Source of the DNA: Gemmobacter fulvus
GTDB taxonomy: Bacteria; Pseudomonadota; Alphaproteobacteria; Rhodobacterales; Rhodobacteraceae
Direction: 5' to 3'
Length of the DNA stretch: 64,000 nucleotides
NCBI RefSeq assembly: GCF_018798885.1
Contig: NZ_CP076361.1
Location: forward strand, 1,951,501 to 2,015,500
Below are positions 19,201 through 28,996 of this stretch, piece by piece. The position numbers were made by a program, and so were the translations under genes. Position 1 is the first letter of the stretch. Every line of letters begins with the position of its first letter. Under the pieces are notes generated by a model. The model was not told the origin of the DNA, did not search any database, and saw nothing but the letters and a program-made list of their open reading frames with translations.

Positions 19201-22200
19201 ATCCCGCGACACAGGACAGACCCCTGCCCGCCGAGGCCGCGCGTGATCTGCGCCGCATTGCCCGGCGGACATGGCGGTATTTCGAGGTTTTCGTGACCGA
19301 GGCCGACGGCCATCTGCCGCCGGATAATTTTCAGGAAGACCCGGTTGGCGTGACGGCCCGGCGCACTTCGCCCACCAATATGGGGCTCTATCTGCTGTCT
19401 GCCGTTGCGGCGCGCGATTTCGGCTGGTCGGGCCTTCTGCGCACCACCGAACGGCTGGAACTGACGCTGGCCGCGATGGCGGCCCTGCCAAAGTTCAAAG
19501 GGCATTTCTACAACTGGTACGGCACCGAGGACGGGCGGGTGCTGGAGCCTGTGTATGTGTCATCGGTGGATAGCGGCAATCTGGCGGGCCATCTGATTGC
19601 GGTGGCCAATGCCTGCGAGGGCTGGGCACAGGATGCCACCCCCGGCGACATCCGCACCGGGCTTTTGGATACGCTGCATCTGGCGCGCATGGCCCCCGGT
19701 GCGACGGCAGCCCCGCTTGGTGATCTGCTGGATGAGATCGAGGCGGGGCTGCTTGCGCCTGTCGCGGGCGATCCCGGCTGGCTGGCGCTGCAGCGCCTTG
19801 CCAGCAAGGCGCGGGCTGCGGTGCCTGCGGGCGATGGCATGACCGAGGCGCAGCTCTGGCTGGATGCCCTGCACCGCGAGCTGGGCCAGCATGCGCAGGA
19901 CACCGACCCCGCGCTTTCTGCGGGCCTGCCGTCGCGCCTTGCCGCCGTGGCCGCGCAGGCGCGACAACTGGCGCTTGCGATGGATTTCGCCTTTCTGCTC
20001 GATCCGGACCGCAAACTGCTGTCGATCGGCTATTCCGTTTCTGAAAACGCGCTGGATCCAAGCTGTTATGACCTTCTGGCGTCCGAGGCGCGCTTGGCCA
20101 GCCTGTTTGCCATCGCCAAGAAAGACGCCCCGGCGCGCCACTGGTTCCGGCTGGGCCGGTCGGCAACGCCGCTGAAAGGCGGGGCGGCGCTGGTGTCCTG
20201 GTCAGGCTCCATGTTCGAATATCTGATGCCGGCCCTGGTGATGCAGGAATCCGACGACAGCTTGCTGGGCCAGACCAACCGTCTGGTGGTGGCGCAGCAG
20301 CAGCGTTATGGCCAGCAGCGCAATGTGCCCTGGGGCGTATCGGAATCCGGGTTCAATGCCCGTGATGTGCAAATGAACTACCAGTATTCCACCTTCGGCA
20401 TCCCCGGACTGGGCCTGAAGCGCGGGCTTGCGGCGGATCTGGTGATTGCACCCTATGCAACCGGGCTGGCAACCATGATCGACCCGCTGGCGGCTCATCG
20501 CAATTTCGCGGCTCTGTCGGCGCGGGGTGGGCTGGGCCGCTTCGGCTTTTTCGAGGCTATGGATTTCACGCCCTCGCGCGTGCCCGAAGGGGCGACCGTC
20601 GCGGTGGTGCGCAGTTACATGGCACACCATCAGGGCATGACGCTTGTGGCCATTGCCAATGCGCTGCACGATGGCCGGATGCGCGCGCGCTTTCACGCCG
20701 AGCCGATGATCCGCGCCGCCGAGCTGCTGCTGCAAGAGCGCATCCCGCGCGACATCGTGAACGCCCATCCCCGCGCCGAAGAAACCCCGGCCGGAAATCC
20801 CGCCGTGGCGGATATGCAGCGGATGGCGCGGATCGAAGGGGTGCCGCAGGGCCCGCCCGTTACCCATCTTCTGTCCAATGGCCGGTATTCGGTGATGCTG
20901 ACGGCGCGTGGCGGCGGTTACAGCCGCTGGGGGCACATCGCCATCACGCGCTGGCAGGCGGATGCCACACGCGACAGCGGCGGCACGCAATTCTGGCTGC
21001 GCGATGTGCGCAGTGGCGCAGTGCATCATCTCAGCGGCGCCGGAGATGTGGCCGAGCACCGCGAGGTGCAGTTCTTTGAAGATCGCGCCATCGTTTCGCG
21101 AACCGATGGCACCCTGGCGACCACGCTGGATATTGTGGTGTCGGGCGAACATGATGCCGAGGTGCGACGGATCTGCGTCACCTCTACCTCGCGCCGCCCG
21201 CGCGAGATCGACGTGACCTCCTGCGCCGAGCTGGTGCTGACGACGGTTGCGGCGGATGAGGCGCATCCGGCCTTTGCCAAGATGTTCGTGCAGACCGAAT
21301 ATCTGCCGGAGTTCCACGCGCTTCTGGCCACGCGCAGGCCACGCAGCCCGGAAGAAAGCCCGGTCTGGGCGGCGCATTTTCTGGTGGTCGAGGGCGAGCC
21401 TGCGGCGGCGATGGAATATGAAACCGACCGCGCGGCATTTCTGGGCCGCGACAATGACATGGCCCATGCGCAGGCGATCAGTGGCGATGCGGCGCTGACG
21501 GGCAGCGTGGGCACGGTGCTGGATCCGGTGTTTGCCCTGCGCCAAAGGCTGCGCATTGCGCCGGGTGGCACGGTGCGGCTGGCCTTCTGGACGGTGGTTG
21601 CGGCCTCGCGGGCCGAGGTGATTGATCTGATCGACCAGCACCATGACCGTAACGCGTTTGATCGGGCCAAGACGCTGGCCTGGACGCAGGCGCAGGTGCA
21701 GCTGCGGCATCTGGGCGTGGATGCGGCGCAGGCGGCAGAGTTTCAACAGCTGGCCGCGCCGCTGCTTTATCCCGATGCGCGGTTCCGGGCGTCGGCTGGG
21801 GCCATCCTGCATGGGGCGGGTAAACAATCCGGACTGTGGCCGATGTCCATTTCCGGCGATCTGCCGATTGTGTTGCTGCGGATCGACGATCAGGCCGACA
21901 TGCCCGCAGTGCATGATGTGCTGCTGGCCCATGAATATTGGCGCATGAAACGGCTTGAGGTGGATGTCGTCATTCTGAACGAGCATCCGCCCTCGTATGT
22001 GCAAAGCCTGCAATCGGCGATCGAGGCGGCGCTGCGCAGCAGTAATACCGCCCGCGCCGGGGCGGCGGGCGGGGCGGTTCATGCGCTGCGGGCCGATCTG
22101 ATGACCGCCGAGGCGCGCGCCCTGCTGGCGGCCACCGCGCGGGTGGTGTTGTTGGCTCGGCGCGGCGCATTGGCCGATCAGATCGCGGCGGCGCTGTCCG

Positions 22201-24692
22201 AAGGTTCGGCTCTGCCCGCCGCCGCGCTGCCCGCGCGGCAGGCGCTGCGGCCAACCCCGCTGGCCGGGGTGCCTGCCACCGACGCGCCTGTCACCGAATT
22301 TTTCAATGGCCTGGGAGGGTTTGACCGGCAGGGCCGTGAATATGTGACGGTCCTCGCTACCGGCGCCACGACCCCGGCCCCCTGGGTCAACGTGATCGCC
22401 AATGACGGCTTCGGCTTCCAGGTGTCGGCCACCGGCAGCGGCAGCACCTGGGCAGAAAACAGCCGCGAAAACCGGCTGACCCCCTGGTCGAATGACCCGG
22501 TGGCCGATCCGGCGGGCGAGGCCTTCTATATCCGCGACGAGGCGACGGGCGAGCTGCTGTCGCCGACCGCCCGGCCCCTGCGCAGTGCGGGCCTTCATAC
22601 CGCGCGGCACGGCTTTGGTTATAGCCGCTTCACCCATGAGGCGGGCGGGCTGGCGCTGGATCTGCTGCAATATGTGCCGCTGGATGCCCCCGCCAAGATT
22701 TCGCGCCTGACGTTACGCAACCTGTCGGGGCGGCGCAGGCGGCTGACGGTGCTGGCCTATGCCGAGCCGGTCATGGGCCTGTCACGTGCGGCCACCGCGC
22801 CGTTCCTGACCACCGGGCGCGATGACCAGAGCGGTGCCCTGTTTGCGCGCAACCCGTGGAACATGGCCTTCCCGGATCGTGTGATGTTTGCCGATCTGGG
22901 TGGCACCCAGACCGGCTTCACCACAGACCGCACCGCCTTTCTGGGCCATGGCGGCGATCTGTCGGCCCCGCTGGCATTGATGACGGGAGTGCCGTTGGCT
23001 GCTGCCGAAGGGGCCGGGCACGACCCCTGCATGGTGCTGGCCCGCAGCGTGGATCTTGCCCCCGGAGACAGTGTGGAGGTGGCGCATTTTCTGGGGCAGA
23101 CCGCCTCGCCCGAGGCGGCGCGCGCGTTGATCGACCGGCTGCGCCATGCCGATCTGGATGCGCTGCTGACCGAGGTCGAGGCGCATTGGCAGGAGGTTCT
23201 GGGCACGGTGCAGATTGAAACACCGGACCGTGCGATGGATATTCTGGTCAATGGCTGGTTGCAGTATCAGACATTGGCGTCGCGGGTGCAGGCGCGGGCC
23301 GGGTTCTATCAGGCCAGCGGGGCCTACGGGTTCCGCGATCAATTGCAGGATGGCATGGCGCTGACGATGGCGCAGCCGGGCCGGGTGCGGGCGCATCTGC
23401 TCCGGGCGGCCGGGCGGCAATTTCCCGAAGGCGATGTGCAGCATTGGTGGCTGCCCCATTCCGGGCAGGGGGTGCGCACGCGGATTTCGGATGACTGCGT
23501 GTGGCTTGGTTATGCCGTGGCCGATTATGTCGCCACCAGCGGCGATGCTGCGGTGCTGGACGAGATGGTGCCTTTCATCGAGGGCGTTTCGCTTGCCCCC
23601 GGTCAGCATGACGCCTTCTTTCTGCCCGATCCATCGGCGCATCACGCGCCGCTCTATGAGCATTGCGCCCTTGGTCTGGATCGCTGCATCGCCCTGACGG
23701 GGCGGCTTGGTCTGCCATTGATGGGCACGGGCGACTGGAATGACGGCATGAACCGCGTCGGCGAGGGCGGGCAGGGCGAAAGCGTCTGGCTGGGCTGGCT
23801 GCTGCTGCGCACGCTGGCGATGTTTGCGCCGCTGGCCGCGCAGCGGGATCCGGCGCGGGCTGTGCGCTGGCAGGCCCATGCCGAAACCCTGCGCGCCGCT
23901 CTGGAGCGCGAGGCCTGGGACGGCGCATGGTATCGTCGCGCCACCTTTGATGATGGCAGCTGGCTGGGCTCGGCCAGCGGTGCGGCGTGCCGGATCGATT
24001 CCATCGCACAATCCTGGGCGGTGTTGTCCGGGCAGGCCGACCCTGTGCGCGCCGCGCAGGCGATGCAGGCGCTGGACCGGAACCTGATCCGCCCCGAGGC
24101 GAAGCTTGCCTTGCTGTTCACCCCGCCATTTGACAATGCGGCCCCGGAGTTTGGCCCCGACCCCGGCTATATCGCCGGATATCCGCCCGGTTTGCGCGAA
24201 AATGGCGGGCAATACAGCCATGCGGCGATATGGGCGGTTCTGGCGCGGACGCAGTTGCGCGATGGCGATGGTGCGGCGCGCTTGTTCGGCATGCTTAACC
24301 CCATCACCCATGCGCTGACACCCGAAGGGGTGCAGCGTTACAAGGTGGAACCCTATGTGGTGGCGGCCGATGTCTATTCGGTTGCGCCGCATGAGGGCCG
24401 GGGCGGGTGGACCTGGTATACCGGCTCGGCGGCCTGGATGTATCGTGCCGCAGTCGAGGGCATCCTTGGCTTGCGCCGCGAGGGCGACCATCTGCGCATC
24501 GACCCCTGCCTGCCACGCGACTGGCCGGGCTTTTCGGCAAAGCTTCGGATCGGCAGCACGCAGTTGGAGATTCGCGTGGTGCAGGGGGGGGATACCGCGA
24601 CGCCGGGCACAGAGATTGGGCCGGGCGGCCTGCGGGTGCCGTTGGACGGGGCGGCGCATGTGCTGCATCTGCGCCTGCCACCGGATGCCTGA
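16272..24692 (+). CDS. ndvB: Cyclic beta-1,2-glucan synthase
   Basis: Giant inner-membrane protein (2806 residues; Brucella Cgs and rhizobial NdvB are about 2830) that initiates, elongates and cyclises periplasmic beta-1,2-glucan. Membrane segments lie near residues 405-475, then a GT84 glycosyltransferase domain with TLDADTRMP (about 620), SHDLLEG (about 736) and RRQHRWTRGDW (about 767), more membrane segments (about 800-855 and 930-975), and a long C-terminal GH94-like region with DWNDGMNRVG (about 2487) that controls chain length. The ATG at 16272 has GGAG seven bases upstream; an upstream TTG is rejected. The product probably serves osmoadaptation of the cell envelope. Confidence 0.95.
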   Translation: MTAVLSGAGIAPDGLPWADAAPIRAELFGIERMEQHALTLATAQRVALRPRRVPPLQHRLDDNTAQLLAAYRAISRELAAGRQVVPAADWLLDNYHLVEAQIREIRTDLPPGYYRLLPKLESGPFAGYPRVFGIAWAFVAHTDSHFDPEVLRRFLVAYQTVQPLTIGELWAVAITLRIVLIENLRRLSDQMTMGRLRRLEADTLADRICAPGQAHAALFAEIERRSSGPLSEVFAAQLAKRLRDRDPRTNPALGWLEERLAAQGASIDSVVRHAQERQGASNVTLRNVITSMRAISEIDWADLFESVSLVEAGLRQHGDYGAMDFPSRNLYRSAVEALARGSDLTEAEVADRAAARAATARDLRGADPGWHLIGGGRAAFETDIGFRAPLPLRIRRWGLAAGPRGYFGALFAVTLGLVGLSVAALLAWGGGSLVLWLWGMLAVLPASAVAVALVDRIAAASVGAVRLPGLELKAGVPSALRTVVAVPVLITDSDDLRAQIDGLEVHHLSGTGGDMTFVLLTDGLDAPTEQMPGDAALLALAGAEIAALNQRHAPGPAGPRFLHLHRARRYNAAEGVWMGWERKRGKLHEFNRLLRGAQDTGFVTADGQVPWVPADVRYVITLDADTRMPRDAAVRLVGKIAHPLNRPVLDTALGRVTQGHGILQPRVTPALASGHKATLFQQATSGPGGMDPYAAATSDIYQDLFGEGSFTGKGIYDVDAFAAAMEGRVPDNTLLSHDLLEGIFARAGLVSDVELVEAFPDRHDVASRRQHRWTRGDWQLLPWLVAPGIPLLGRLKMVDNLRRALVAPLTLAVLALGWVLPGPAALLATLLVLAAVALPVLVPMLMGVIPRRTGLHVESHLRQSLADLRLALLQTGLGLTFLADSAWRMGDAILRTFWRLGVSRRNLLEWTTAAQAAGGPRPGLAGVARGMAGGVGLGLTVSVAAGLAAPAALPLILPFAALWLLAPAIAFWISTAHPATQDRPLPAEAARDLRRIARRTWRYFEVFVTEADGHLPPDNFQEDPVGVTARRTSPTNMGLYLLSAVAARDFGWSGLLRTTERLELTLAAMAALPKFKGHFYNWYGTEDGRVLEPVYVSSVDSGNLAGHLIAVANACEGWAQDATPGDIRTGLLDTLHLARMAPGATAAPLGDLLDEIEAGLLAPVAGDPGWLALQRLASKARAAVPAGDGMTEAQLWLDALHRELGQHAQDTDPALSAGLPSRLAAVAAQARQLALAMDFAFLLDPDRKLLSIGYSVSENALDPSCYDLLASEARLASLFAIAKKDAPARHWFRLGRSATPLKGGAALVSWSGSMFEYLMPALVMQESDDSLLGQTNRLVVAQQQRYGQQRNVPWGVSESGFNARDVQMNYQYSTFGIPGLGLKRGLAADLVIAPYATGLATMIDPLAAHRNFAALSARGGLGRFGFFEAMDFTPSRVPEGATVAVVRSYMAHHQGMTLVAIANALHDGRMRARFHAEPMIRAAELLLQERIPRDIVNAHPRAEETPAGNPAVADMQRMARIEGVPQGPPVTHLLSNGRYSVMLTARGGGYSRWGHIAITRWQADATRDSGGTQFWLRDVRSGAVHHLSGAGDVAEHREVQFFEDRAIVSRTDGTLATTLDIVVSGEHDAEVRRICVTSTSRRPREIDVTSCAELVLTTVAADEAHPAFAKMFVQTEYLPEFHALLATRRPRSPEESPVWAAHFLVVEGEPAAAMEYETDRAAFLGRDNDMAHAQAISGDAALTGSVGTVLDPVFALRQRLRIAPGGTVRLAFWTVVAASRAEVIDLIDQHHDRNAFDRAKTLAWTQAQVQLRHLGVDAAQAAEFQQLAAPLLYPDARFRASAGAILHGAGKQSGLWPMSISGDLPIVLLRIDDQADMPAVHDVLLAHEYWRMKRLEVDVVILNEHPPSYVQSLQSAIEAALRSSNTARAGAAGGAVHALRADLMTAEARALLAATARVVLLARRGALADQIAAALSEGSALPAAALPARQALRPTPLAGVPATDAPVTEFFNGLGGFDRQGREYVTVLATGATTPAPWVNVIANDGFGFQVSATGSGSTWAENSRENRLTPWSNDPVADPAGEAFYIRDEATGELLSPTARPLRSAGLHTARHGFGYSRFTHEAGGLALDLLQYVPLDAPAKISRLTLRNLSGRRRRLTVLAYAEPVMGLSRAATAPFLTTGRDDQSGALFARNPWNMAFPDRVMFADLGGTQTGFTTDRTAFLGHGGDLSAPLALMTGVPLAAAEGAGHDPCMVLARSVDLAPGDSVEVAHFLGQTASPEAARALIDRLRHADLDALLTEVEAHWQEVLGTVQIETPDRAMDILVNGWLQYQTLASRVQARAGFYQASGAYGFRDQLQDGMALTMAQPGRVRAHLLRAAGRQFPEGDVQHWWLPHSGQGVRTRISDDCVWLGYAVADYVATSGDAAVLDEMVPFIEGVSLAPGQHDAFFLPDPSAHHAPLYEHCALGLDRCIALTGRLGLPLMGTGDWNDGMNRVGEGGQGESVWLGWLLLRTLAMFAPLAAQRDPARAVRWQAHAETLRAALEREAWDGAWYRRATFDDGSWLGSASGAACRIDSIAQSWAVLSGQADPVRAAQAMQALDRNLIRPEAKLALLFTPPFDNAAPEFGPDPGYIAGYPPGLRENGGQYSHAAIWAVLARTQLRDGDGAARLFGMLNPITHALTPEGVQRYKVEPYVVAADVYSVAPHEGRGGWTWYTGSAAWMYRAAVEGILGLRREGDHLRIDPCLPRDWPGFSAKLRIGSTQLEIRVVQGGDTATPGTEIGPGGLRVPLDGAAHVLHLRLPPDA

Positions 24693-24697
24693 GGGTG

Positions 24698-24718
24698 GGC
24701 GCGGCGGGCAGCCGCGCC
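24698..24718 (+). terminator. Possible terminator after the glucan synthase gene
   Basis: GGCGCGGC (24698-24705) and GCCGCGCC (24711-24718) form an eight-base GC-only stem around a five-base loop, followed by GCAAAAGAC. There is no T-run, so efficiency as an intrinsic terminator is uncertain. Confidence 0.4.
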
Positions 24719-24795
24719 GCAAAAGACAAAACCCATCCCCAAGCCCCGCTGCAAGAGAACAGAACCCTTGTCTGGACCCCCAACTATAGAAACCA

Positions 24796-24820
24796 AATCA
24801 CGACAGGATTGGTAGATTTA
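24796..24820 (-). promoter_or_regulatory. Shared sulfur-island operator, copy D
   Basis: Read on the minus strand the site is TAAATCTAC, a seven-base spacer, then GTCGTGATT. It matches the half-site GTCGTGAT found upstream of three other sulfur-acquisition transcription units with the same spacing. It lies 23 bases before the ATG of the next gene. The left arm is the most diverged of the four copies. Confidence 0.6.
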
Positions 24821-24843
24821 TCTCCATGACAATGGAGGCTGCC

Positions 24844-25377
24844 ATGACTCGTATTCTGACCATCTCGGGGCCCGCCACCCAATCCGGCCTGCTGCGGCAG
24901 ACCGGATTGGGCGCGGCCACGGCAGGCGGGCAAGCCCTGGTGCTGACAGAGCGGCCCGACCCTGAAAATCCGGTTCAGCAATTTCTGGTGGGCGAGGCGA
25001 TCCTTGCCCATCCCGGGCATGCCATCGTGGCGCAGGGCGCCGTTGTGCCCTTGGTGGCGGCGGTTCTGGCGCAGTGGCCGCATCTGGCGCAGACCCGTGT
25101 CTTGCTGGTCGATCCGGTAATCGCGCCGGGGCAGAGCTGTGACCGGCTACCCCGGGCTGCCGCGGTGCAGATCGTGGTGGGCCGCAAGGCCGATGCGCCG
25201 CGCCGCGCGATGGCCCGTCATCTGGCGGCGGAGCTTGGCTGCGCGCTGCGGGATCAACGCCCGCTGGCATCCTTTGGTCAGATACAGGCCGAGCGCGCCC
25301 GAATGATCGCGGCGACCGTGATGCGCCTGTGCCGCTGGCGGGCCTATGCCCGCGCGCCGCAGGCCGGGCCGGTCTGA
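24844..25377 (+). CDS. Uncharacterised protein of the sulfur island
   Basis: A 177-residue protein I do not recognise. It has no signal peptide or membrane segment. It opens MTRILTISGPATQSGLLRQT, is alternating alpha/beta in pattern, and ends with a basic segment (RMIAATVMRLCRWRAYAR). The ATG at 24844 has GGAG six bases upstream; an earlier ATG at 24826 lies inside a CTCCAT-GACA-ATGGAG hairpin. The gene is followed after 84 bases by the FAD protein gene and preceded by copy D of the sulfur operator. A role in sulfur acquisition is inferred from these neighbours. Confidence 0.8.
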   Translation: MTRILTISGPATQSGLLRQTGLGAATAGGQALVLTERPDPENPVQQFLVGEAILAHPGHAIVAQGAVVPLVAAVLAQWPHLAQTRVLLVDPVIAPGQSCDRLPRAAAVQIVVGRKADAPRRAMARHLAAELGCALRDQRPLASFGQIQAERARMIAATVMRLCRWRAYARAPQAGPV

Positions 25378-25461
25378 TCCGTGTTTTGCCCCTCACCCTC
25401 TCTCGTCCCGTGGCCCTGTGGGCTGCGGGACTGAACCCATGATCACAATGGAAAACTCCTC

Positions 25462-26907
25462 ATGTATTTCACCAGCGTTCCAGTCACTCCGGCGGCCGTC
25501 TGTCCTGCCGGTCCTGTCATTGCCATCGTCGGTGGTGGCTATAGCGGTGCGGCGGTCGCCTGGCATCTGGCGCAGGTGCTGAAGGATCGTCCGGGCCGCA
25601 TCGTGGTGTTTGAACCGCGCGCAGAGCTGGGGCGCGGCTTGGCCTATTCGACCCCCGATCCCGATCACCGGCTGAATGTGCCCGATCACCGCATGACATT
25701 GGCGATTGAAGATCCGCTGCATTTCAAGCGCTGGCTCACCTCGGAGGCCGCGCCCTTGCTGGCACCGGGCAGTGCGACATTGGCGGGCGAGATCTTTGCC
25801 CCCCGCGCGGTGTTCGGTCAGTATGTTGCCGCGCATCTGGCACCGCTGATTGCGGCAGGTCGGGTGGTGCATCGGCAAAGCGCGGTCACGCGGATCAGCG
25901 CCACCGGGGCGCAATTCGCGGTGCAGGATGCGTCCGGGGCCATCGTCACGGCGGATCAGGTGGTGCTTGCGGTTTCGCATCCACCCCCGGCCCTGCCGTC
26001 CGAGCTGGCAGCGCTGCGCCACGATCCGGCGCTGATCGAGGATCCCTCTGCCCCCGGCGTGCTGGCGGCGGTCTCCCCGCAAGAGCGGGTGCTGATCGTC
26101 GGATCGGGCCTGACCGCGGCGGATATTCTGTGCAGTCTGATACGGCAGGGGCAGCGGGGCGGGGTGCAGATCCTGTCGCGGCATGGCTGGCGGTCGCAAC
26201 CGCATGGCCCGAAACAGGCGGAAACGACGGCAGAGTTCACCGAAGGTCCGGCACGCACGGCGCTGACGCTGCTGCGCAGGGTGCGCAAGGCGCTGGCGGC
26301 GGATGCGGCGCGCGGGCTGAGCTGGCACGCGGTGTTTGACCGGCTGCGCGCGCAGGGCCCGGCGATCTGGGCGGCGCTGCCGCTGGCAGAGCGCAGGCGC
26401 TTTCTGCGCCATCTGCGCGCCCTGTGGGACATCCACAGATTTCGCATCGCCCCGCAGACGCATGACATCGTAAGCCGGGCCGAGCGCGCCGGTCGGGTGG
26501 AGTTTCATGCGGCGCGGCTGATTGGCGTGGCGCGGACGCCGCAGGGGCTTCTGACGACGATCCGCCCGCGCGGCAGCAGCCATCTGGCGCATCTGACGGT
26601 GGATCGGGTGATCCTTGCCACCGGGCCGGCGCATGGGCAGGTGATTGCGGGCAATCCGGCGCTTGCCAGCCTGCAGGAACAGGGGCTGGTGCAGCCCGAT
26701 CCGCTTGCGCTGGGGATTGCGACGACGCCACAGGGCCGCGCCATCGGGCAGGCGGGTGCTGCCGTGCCGGGGCTGTTCGTCGCTGGTCCTCTGGCGCGCG
26801 GCACCGTGGGCGAATTGATGGGCGTGCCCGAGGTCACCGCGTGGGCAGAGCATCTGGCCCGTCAGTTGGTCGCCGACTTGCCACAGCCCGCAGCGGTTGT
26901 GGGCTGA
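25462..26907 (+). CDS. FAD/NAD(P)-binding oxidoreductase-like protein of the sulfur island
   Basis: Soluble flavoprotein-like protein of 481 residues. Residues 19-40 give the dinucleotide-binding fold VIAIVGGGYSGAAVAWHLAQ, followed by PRAELGRGLAYSTPDPDHRLN, which places it in the HI0933/NAD_binding_9-like group of FAD/NAD(P)-binding proteins. A second nucleotide-binding pattern, RVLIVGSGLTAADILCSL, lies near residue 210. The substrate is not evident. It probably shares a transcript with the preceding 177-residue gene, under copy D of the sulfur operator, and could supply reduced flavin or oxidise a sulfur compound. That function is inferred only. Confidence 0.85.
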   Translation: MYFTSVPVTPAAVCPAGPVIAIVGGGYSGAAVAWHLAQVLKDRPGRIVVFEPRAELGRGLAYSTPDPDHRLNVPDHRMTLAIEDPLHFKRWLTSEAAPLLAPGSATLAGEIFAPRAVFGQYVAAHLAPLIAAGRVVHRQSAVTRISATGAQFAVQDASGAIVTADQVVLAVSHPPPALPSELAALRHDPALIEDPSAPGVLAAVSPQERVLIVGSGLTAADILCSLIRQGQRGGVQILSRHGWRSQPHGPKQAETTAEFTEGPARTALTLLRRVRKALAADAARGLSWHAVFDRLRAQGPAIWAALPLAERRRFLRHLRALWDIHRFRIAPQTHDIVSRAERAGRVEFHAARLIGVARTPQGLLTTIRPRGSSHLAHLTVDRVILATGPAHGQVIAGNPALASLQEQGLVQPDPLALGIATTPQGRAIGQAGAAVPGLFVAGPLARGTVGELMGVPEVTAWAEHLARQLVADLPQPAAVVG

Positions 26908-27026
26908 GGCAGATCCGGTTGGCCGCGCGGCGAATTTCCTTCTCTGCGCGGGTCGGCCTTGGGAAGAAAGCCTCTTTGCAGGCGCAGCAATTTGGAATGG
27001 CCGCAGGCGGAAAGCGCCGCTAGCTT

Positions 27027-27051
27027 TATATCGACAAAGTTAGTCGTGATA
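27027..27051 (+). promoter_or_regulatory. Shared sulfur-island operator, copy A
   Basis: TATATCGAC (27027-27035), spacer AAAGTTA, then GTCGTGATA (27043-27051), a 25-base imperfect inverted repeat ending 38 bases before the metQ start. Identical half-site and spacing occur at three other sulfur units in this window. Confidence 0.7.
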
Positions 27052-27089
27052 GGCGTCGCCTGTCGCTCCAGATCAGAAGGAAACCGACC

Positions 27090-27896
27090 ATGGTATTGAA
27101 ATCACTTGGCCTTGCTGCCGCACTGGCGCTTGCCACCGCCCTGCCATCCTTTGCCGCGCCGCTGAAGATCGGGGTGGTGCCGGGGGCCTATGCCGATGCG
27201 GTGGGCGTGGCCGCCGCCGAGGCGAAAGAGCAGGGGCTGGAGGTGGAGGTGATCGAGTTCAGCGACTGGAACACACCCAACCTTGCACTGGATGCCAAGG
27301 ACATTGACCTGAACTTCTTCCAGCACCAGCCCTTCCTTGAAAATGTCGAGGCCGAAAAGGGCTTTGATTTCAGCGTGGTGGCCCCGGGTATCCTGCAAAA
27401 CTTCGGCTTCTTCTCGCTCAAGCACGCCTCGCTGCAAGACATCCCCGAAGGGGGCAGCGTGGCGATTGCGAATGATCCGGTGAATCAGGGCCGCGGCCTG
27501 TTGCTGCTGGCCAAGGCCGGGCTGATCACGCTGAAAGACGGTGTGGGGTTCAAAGGCACGGTGGATGACATCACCGCCAATCCCAAGAACCTGACATTCA
27601 CCGAGGTTGAAGGCCCGCAGCTGGTGCATGTGACGCCGGATGTGGATCTGGCGCAGGGTTATCCGCATTTCATCGTGGCGTCGGGCGCGTTCGATCCGAC
27701 ATCTGGCCTGATCTATTCCGGGGTCGAGGACAAGATCTTCAACGTGAGCTTCGTCAGCCGCGCGGGCGAAGAGAATGACCCGAAGATCCAGCAATTCGTC
27801 AATCTATTCCACAGCTCGCAGGCGGTGAAGGATCAGATTCACACCTCTTTTGCGGGCAGTGACAAGCTTTATGTCCTTGCGTGGTTGCTGCGATGA
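27090..27896 (+). CDS. metQ: NlpA/MetQ-family periplasmic substrate-binding protein
   Basis: Binding protein of 268 residues for a methionine-type ABC importer. The signal peptide is [20 protein letters not shown] ending at FAA; there is no lipobox cysteine, so it is probably free in the periplasm rather than a lipoprotein. The mature part shows [38 protein letters not shown] and [14 protein letters not shown], typical of the family. It is followed by metN with an ATGA overlap. The ligand could be methionine or another organosulfur compound, since the convergent operon encodes organosulfur monooxygenases and both units carry the same operator. Confidence 0.92.
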   Translation: MVLKSLGLAAALALATALPSFAAPLKIGVVPGAYADAVGVAAAEAKEQGLEVEVIEFSDWNTPNLALDAKDIDLNFFQHQPFLENVEAEKGFDFSVVAPGILQNFGFFSLKHASLQDIPEGGSVAIANDPVNQGRGLLLLAKAGLITLKDGVGFKGTVDDITANPKNLTFTEVEGPQLVHVTPDVDLAQGYPHFIVASGAFDPTSGLIYSGVEDKIFNVSFVSRAGEENDPKIQQFVNLFHSSQAVKDQIHTSFAGSDKLYVLAWLLR

Positions 27897-28996
27897 CCGG
27901 GGCGATTGCGATCGGCTTTCCGACGCAGACCGAGGCGGGGGCGCGTGCCGCCCCGGTCGCCGAGGCGCGGAAATCAGGGGGATCGGTGCGGTTCGAGGCG
28001 CTGGGCAAAACCTATGTCTCGTCGGCGGGCGAGGTGCAGGCCCTGCGGAACGTTACGCTGGAGGTGAGCGCGGGCGAGATTTTCGGGATCATCGGCCGCA
28101 GCGGCGCGGGCAAATCCAGCCTGTTGCGCAGCATCAACCGGCTGGAATCGCCGACCGAGGGCCGCGTTCTGGTGGATGGGGCCGATATTGCCGGTTTGGG
28201 CGAAGCGGGCCTGATGCAGCTGCGCCGCCGGATCGGCATGATCTTCCAGCATTTCAACCTGCTGTCCGCCAAAACCGTGCGCGAGAATGTGGCCCTGCCC
28301 CTGCGCATCGCGGGTGTGCCTAGGCACGAGGTAGACCGGCGCGTCGACGAGGTGCTGCATCTTGTCGGGCTGGAGGGCAAGGAAGACACCTATCCCTCGC
28401 GCCTGTCCGGGGGGCAGAAGCAGCGGGTCGGCATTGCCCGGGCGCTGGTGAACCGCCCCGAGATCCTGCTGTGCGACGAGGCGACCTCGGCGCTGGACCC
28501 GGAAACCACGCTGTCGATCCTGCAACTGCTGCGCGACATCAACAAACGGCTGGGCCTGACCATCATCCTGATCACGCATGAGATGAGCGTGATCCGCGAA
28601 ATCTGTCACCGGGTGCTGGTGCTGGAGCGCGGCCAGATTGCCGAAACCGGCCCGGTCTGGCAGGTGTTCGCAGCACCGCAACATGCCGCGACGCAGGCTC
28701 TGTTGCGCCCGTTGCGGCGAGATCTGCCCGCCGATCTTGCGGCGCGGCTGACGGCGCGGGCGACAAGCGCAACCGATCTTCAGGTGGTCGAGCTGAGCCT
28801 TGAGGGCGATGCCCTGCCGGATCTGGCAGCGCTGGCGCAGCAGTCCGGTGGGCCGGTGCGGCTGGTTCAGGCGCAGGTCGACCCCATTCAGGGCCATGCG
28901 GTGGGCCGGCTGGTGCTGTTGGTCGGCCCGGGGGCCGATCTGTCCAAACTTCCCTATCGCAACAGGAGCCTCGGGTATGTCGCCGCAAATGATTGA
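27893..28996 (+). CDS. metN: MetN-family ABC transporter ATPase with C-terminal NIL domain
   Basis: ATPase of 367 residues. After a roughly 30-residue N-terminal extension come Walker [10 protein letters not shown], the Q-loop segment MIFQHFNLL, the signature [15 protein letters not shown] and Walker [15 protein letters not shown]. The last 90 residues form the NIL regulatory domain, which in E. coli MetN binds methionine and inhibits uptake. The ATG at 27893 overlaps the metQ stop. The unusually long N-terminal extension before the first strand (FEALGKTY) is worth checking as a possible later start. Confidence 0.92.
   Translation: MTGAIAIGFPTQTEAGARAAPVAEARKSGGSVRFEALGKTYVSSAGEVQALRNVTLEVSAGEIFGIIGRSGAGKSSLLRSINRLESPTEGRVLVDGADIAGLGEAGLMQLRRRIGMIFQHFNLLSAKTVRENVALPLRIAGVPRHEVDRRVDEVLHLVGLEGKEDTYPSRLSGGQKQRVGIARALVNRPEILLCDEATSALDPETTLSILQLLRDINKRLGLTIILITHEMSVIREICHRVLVLERGQIAETGPVWQVFAAPQHAATQALLRPLRRDLPADLAARLTARATSATDLQVVELSLEGDALPDLAALAQQSGGPVRLVQAQVDPIQGHAVGRLVLLVGPGADLSKLPYRNRSLGYVAAND

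Noticed and set aside
17565-22670. Two long minus-strand frames opposite the glucan synthase
   Set aside because: They lie fully within a well-supported gene and show only biased Arg/Gln/Pro-rich sequence.
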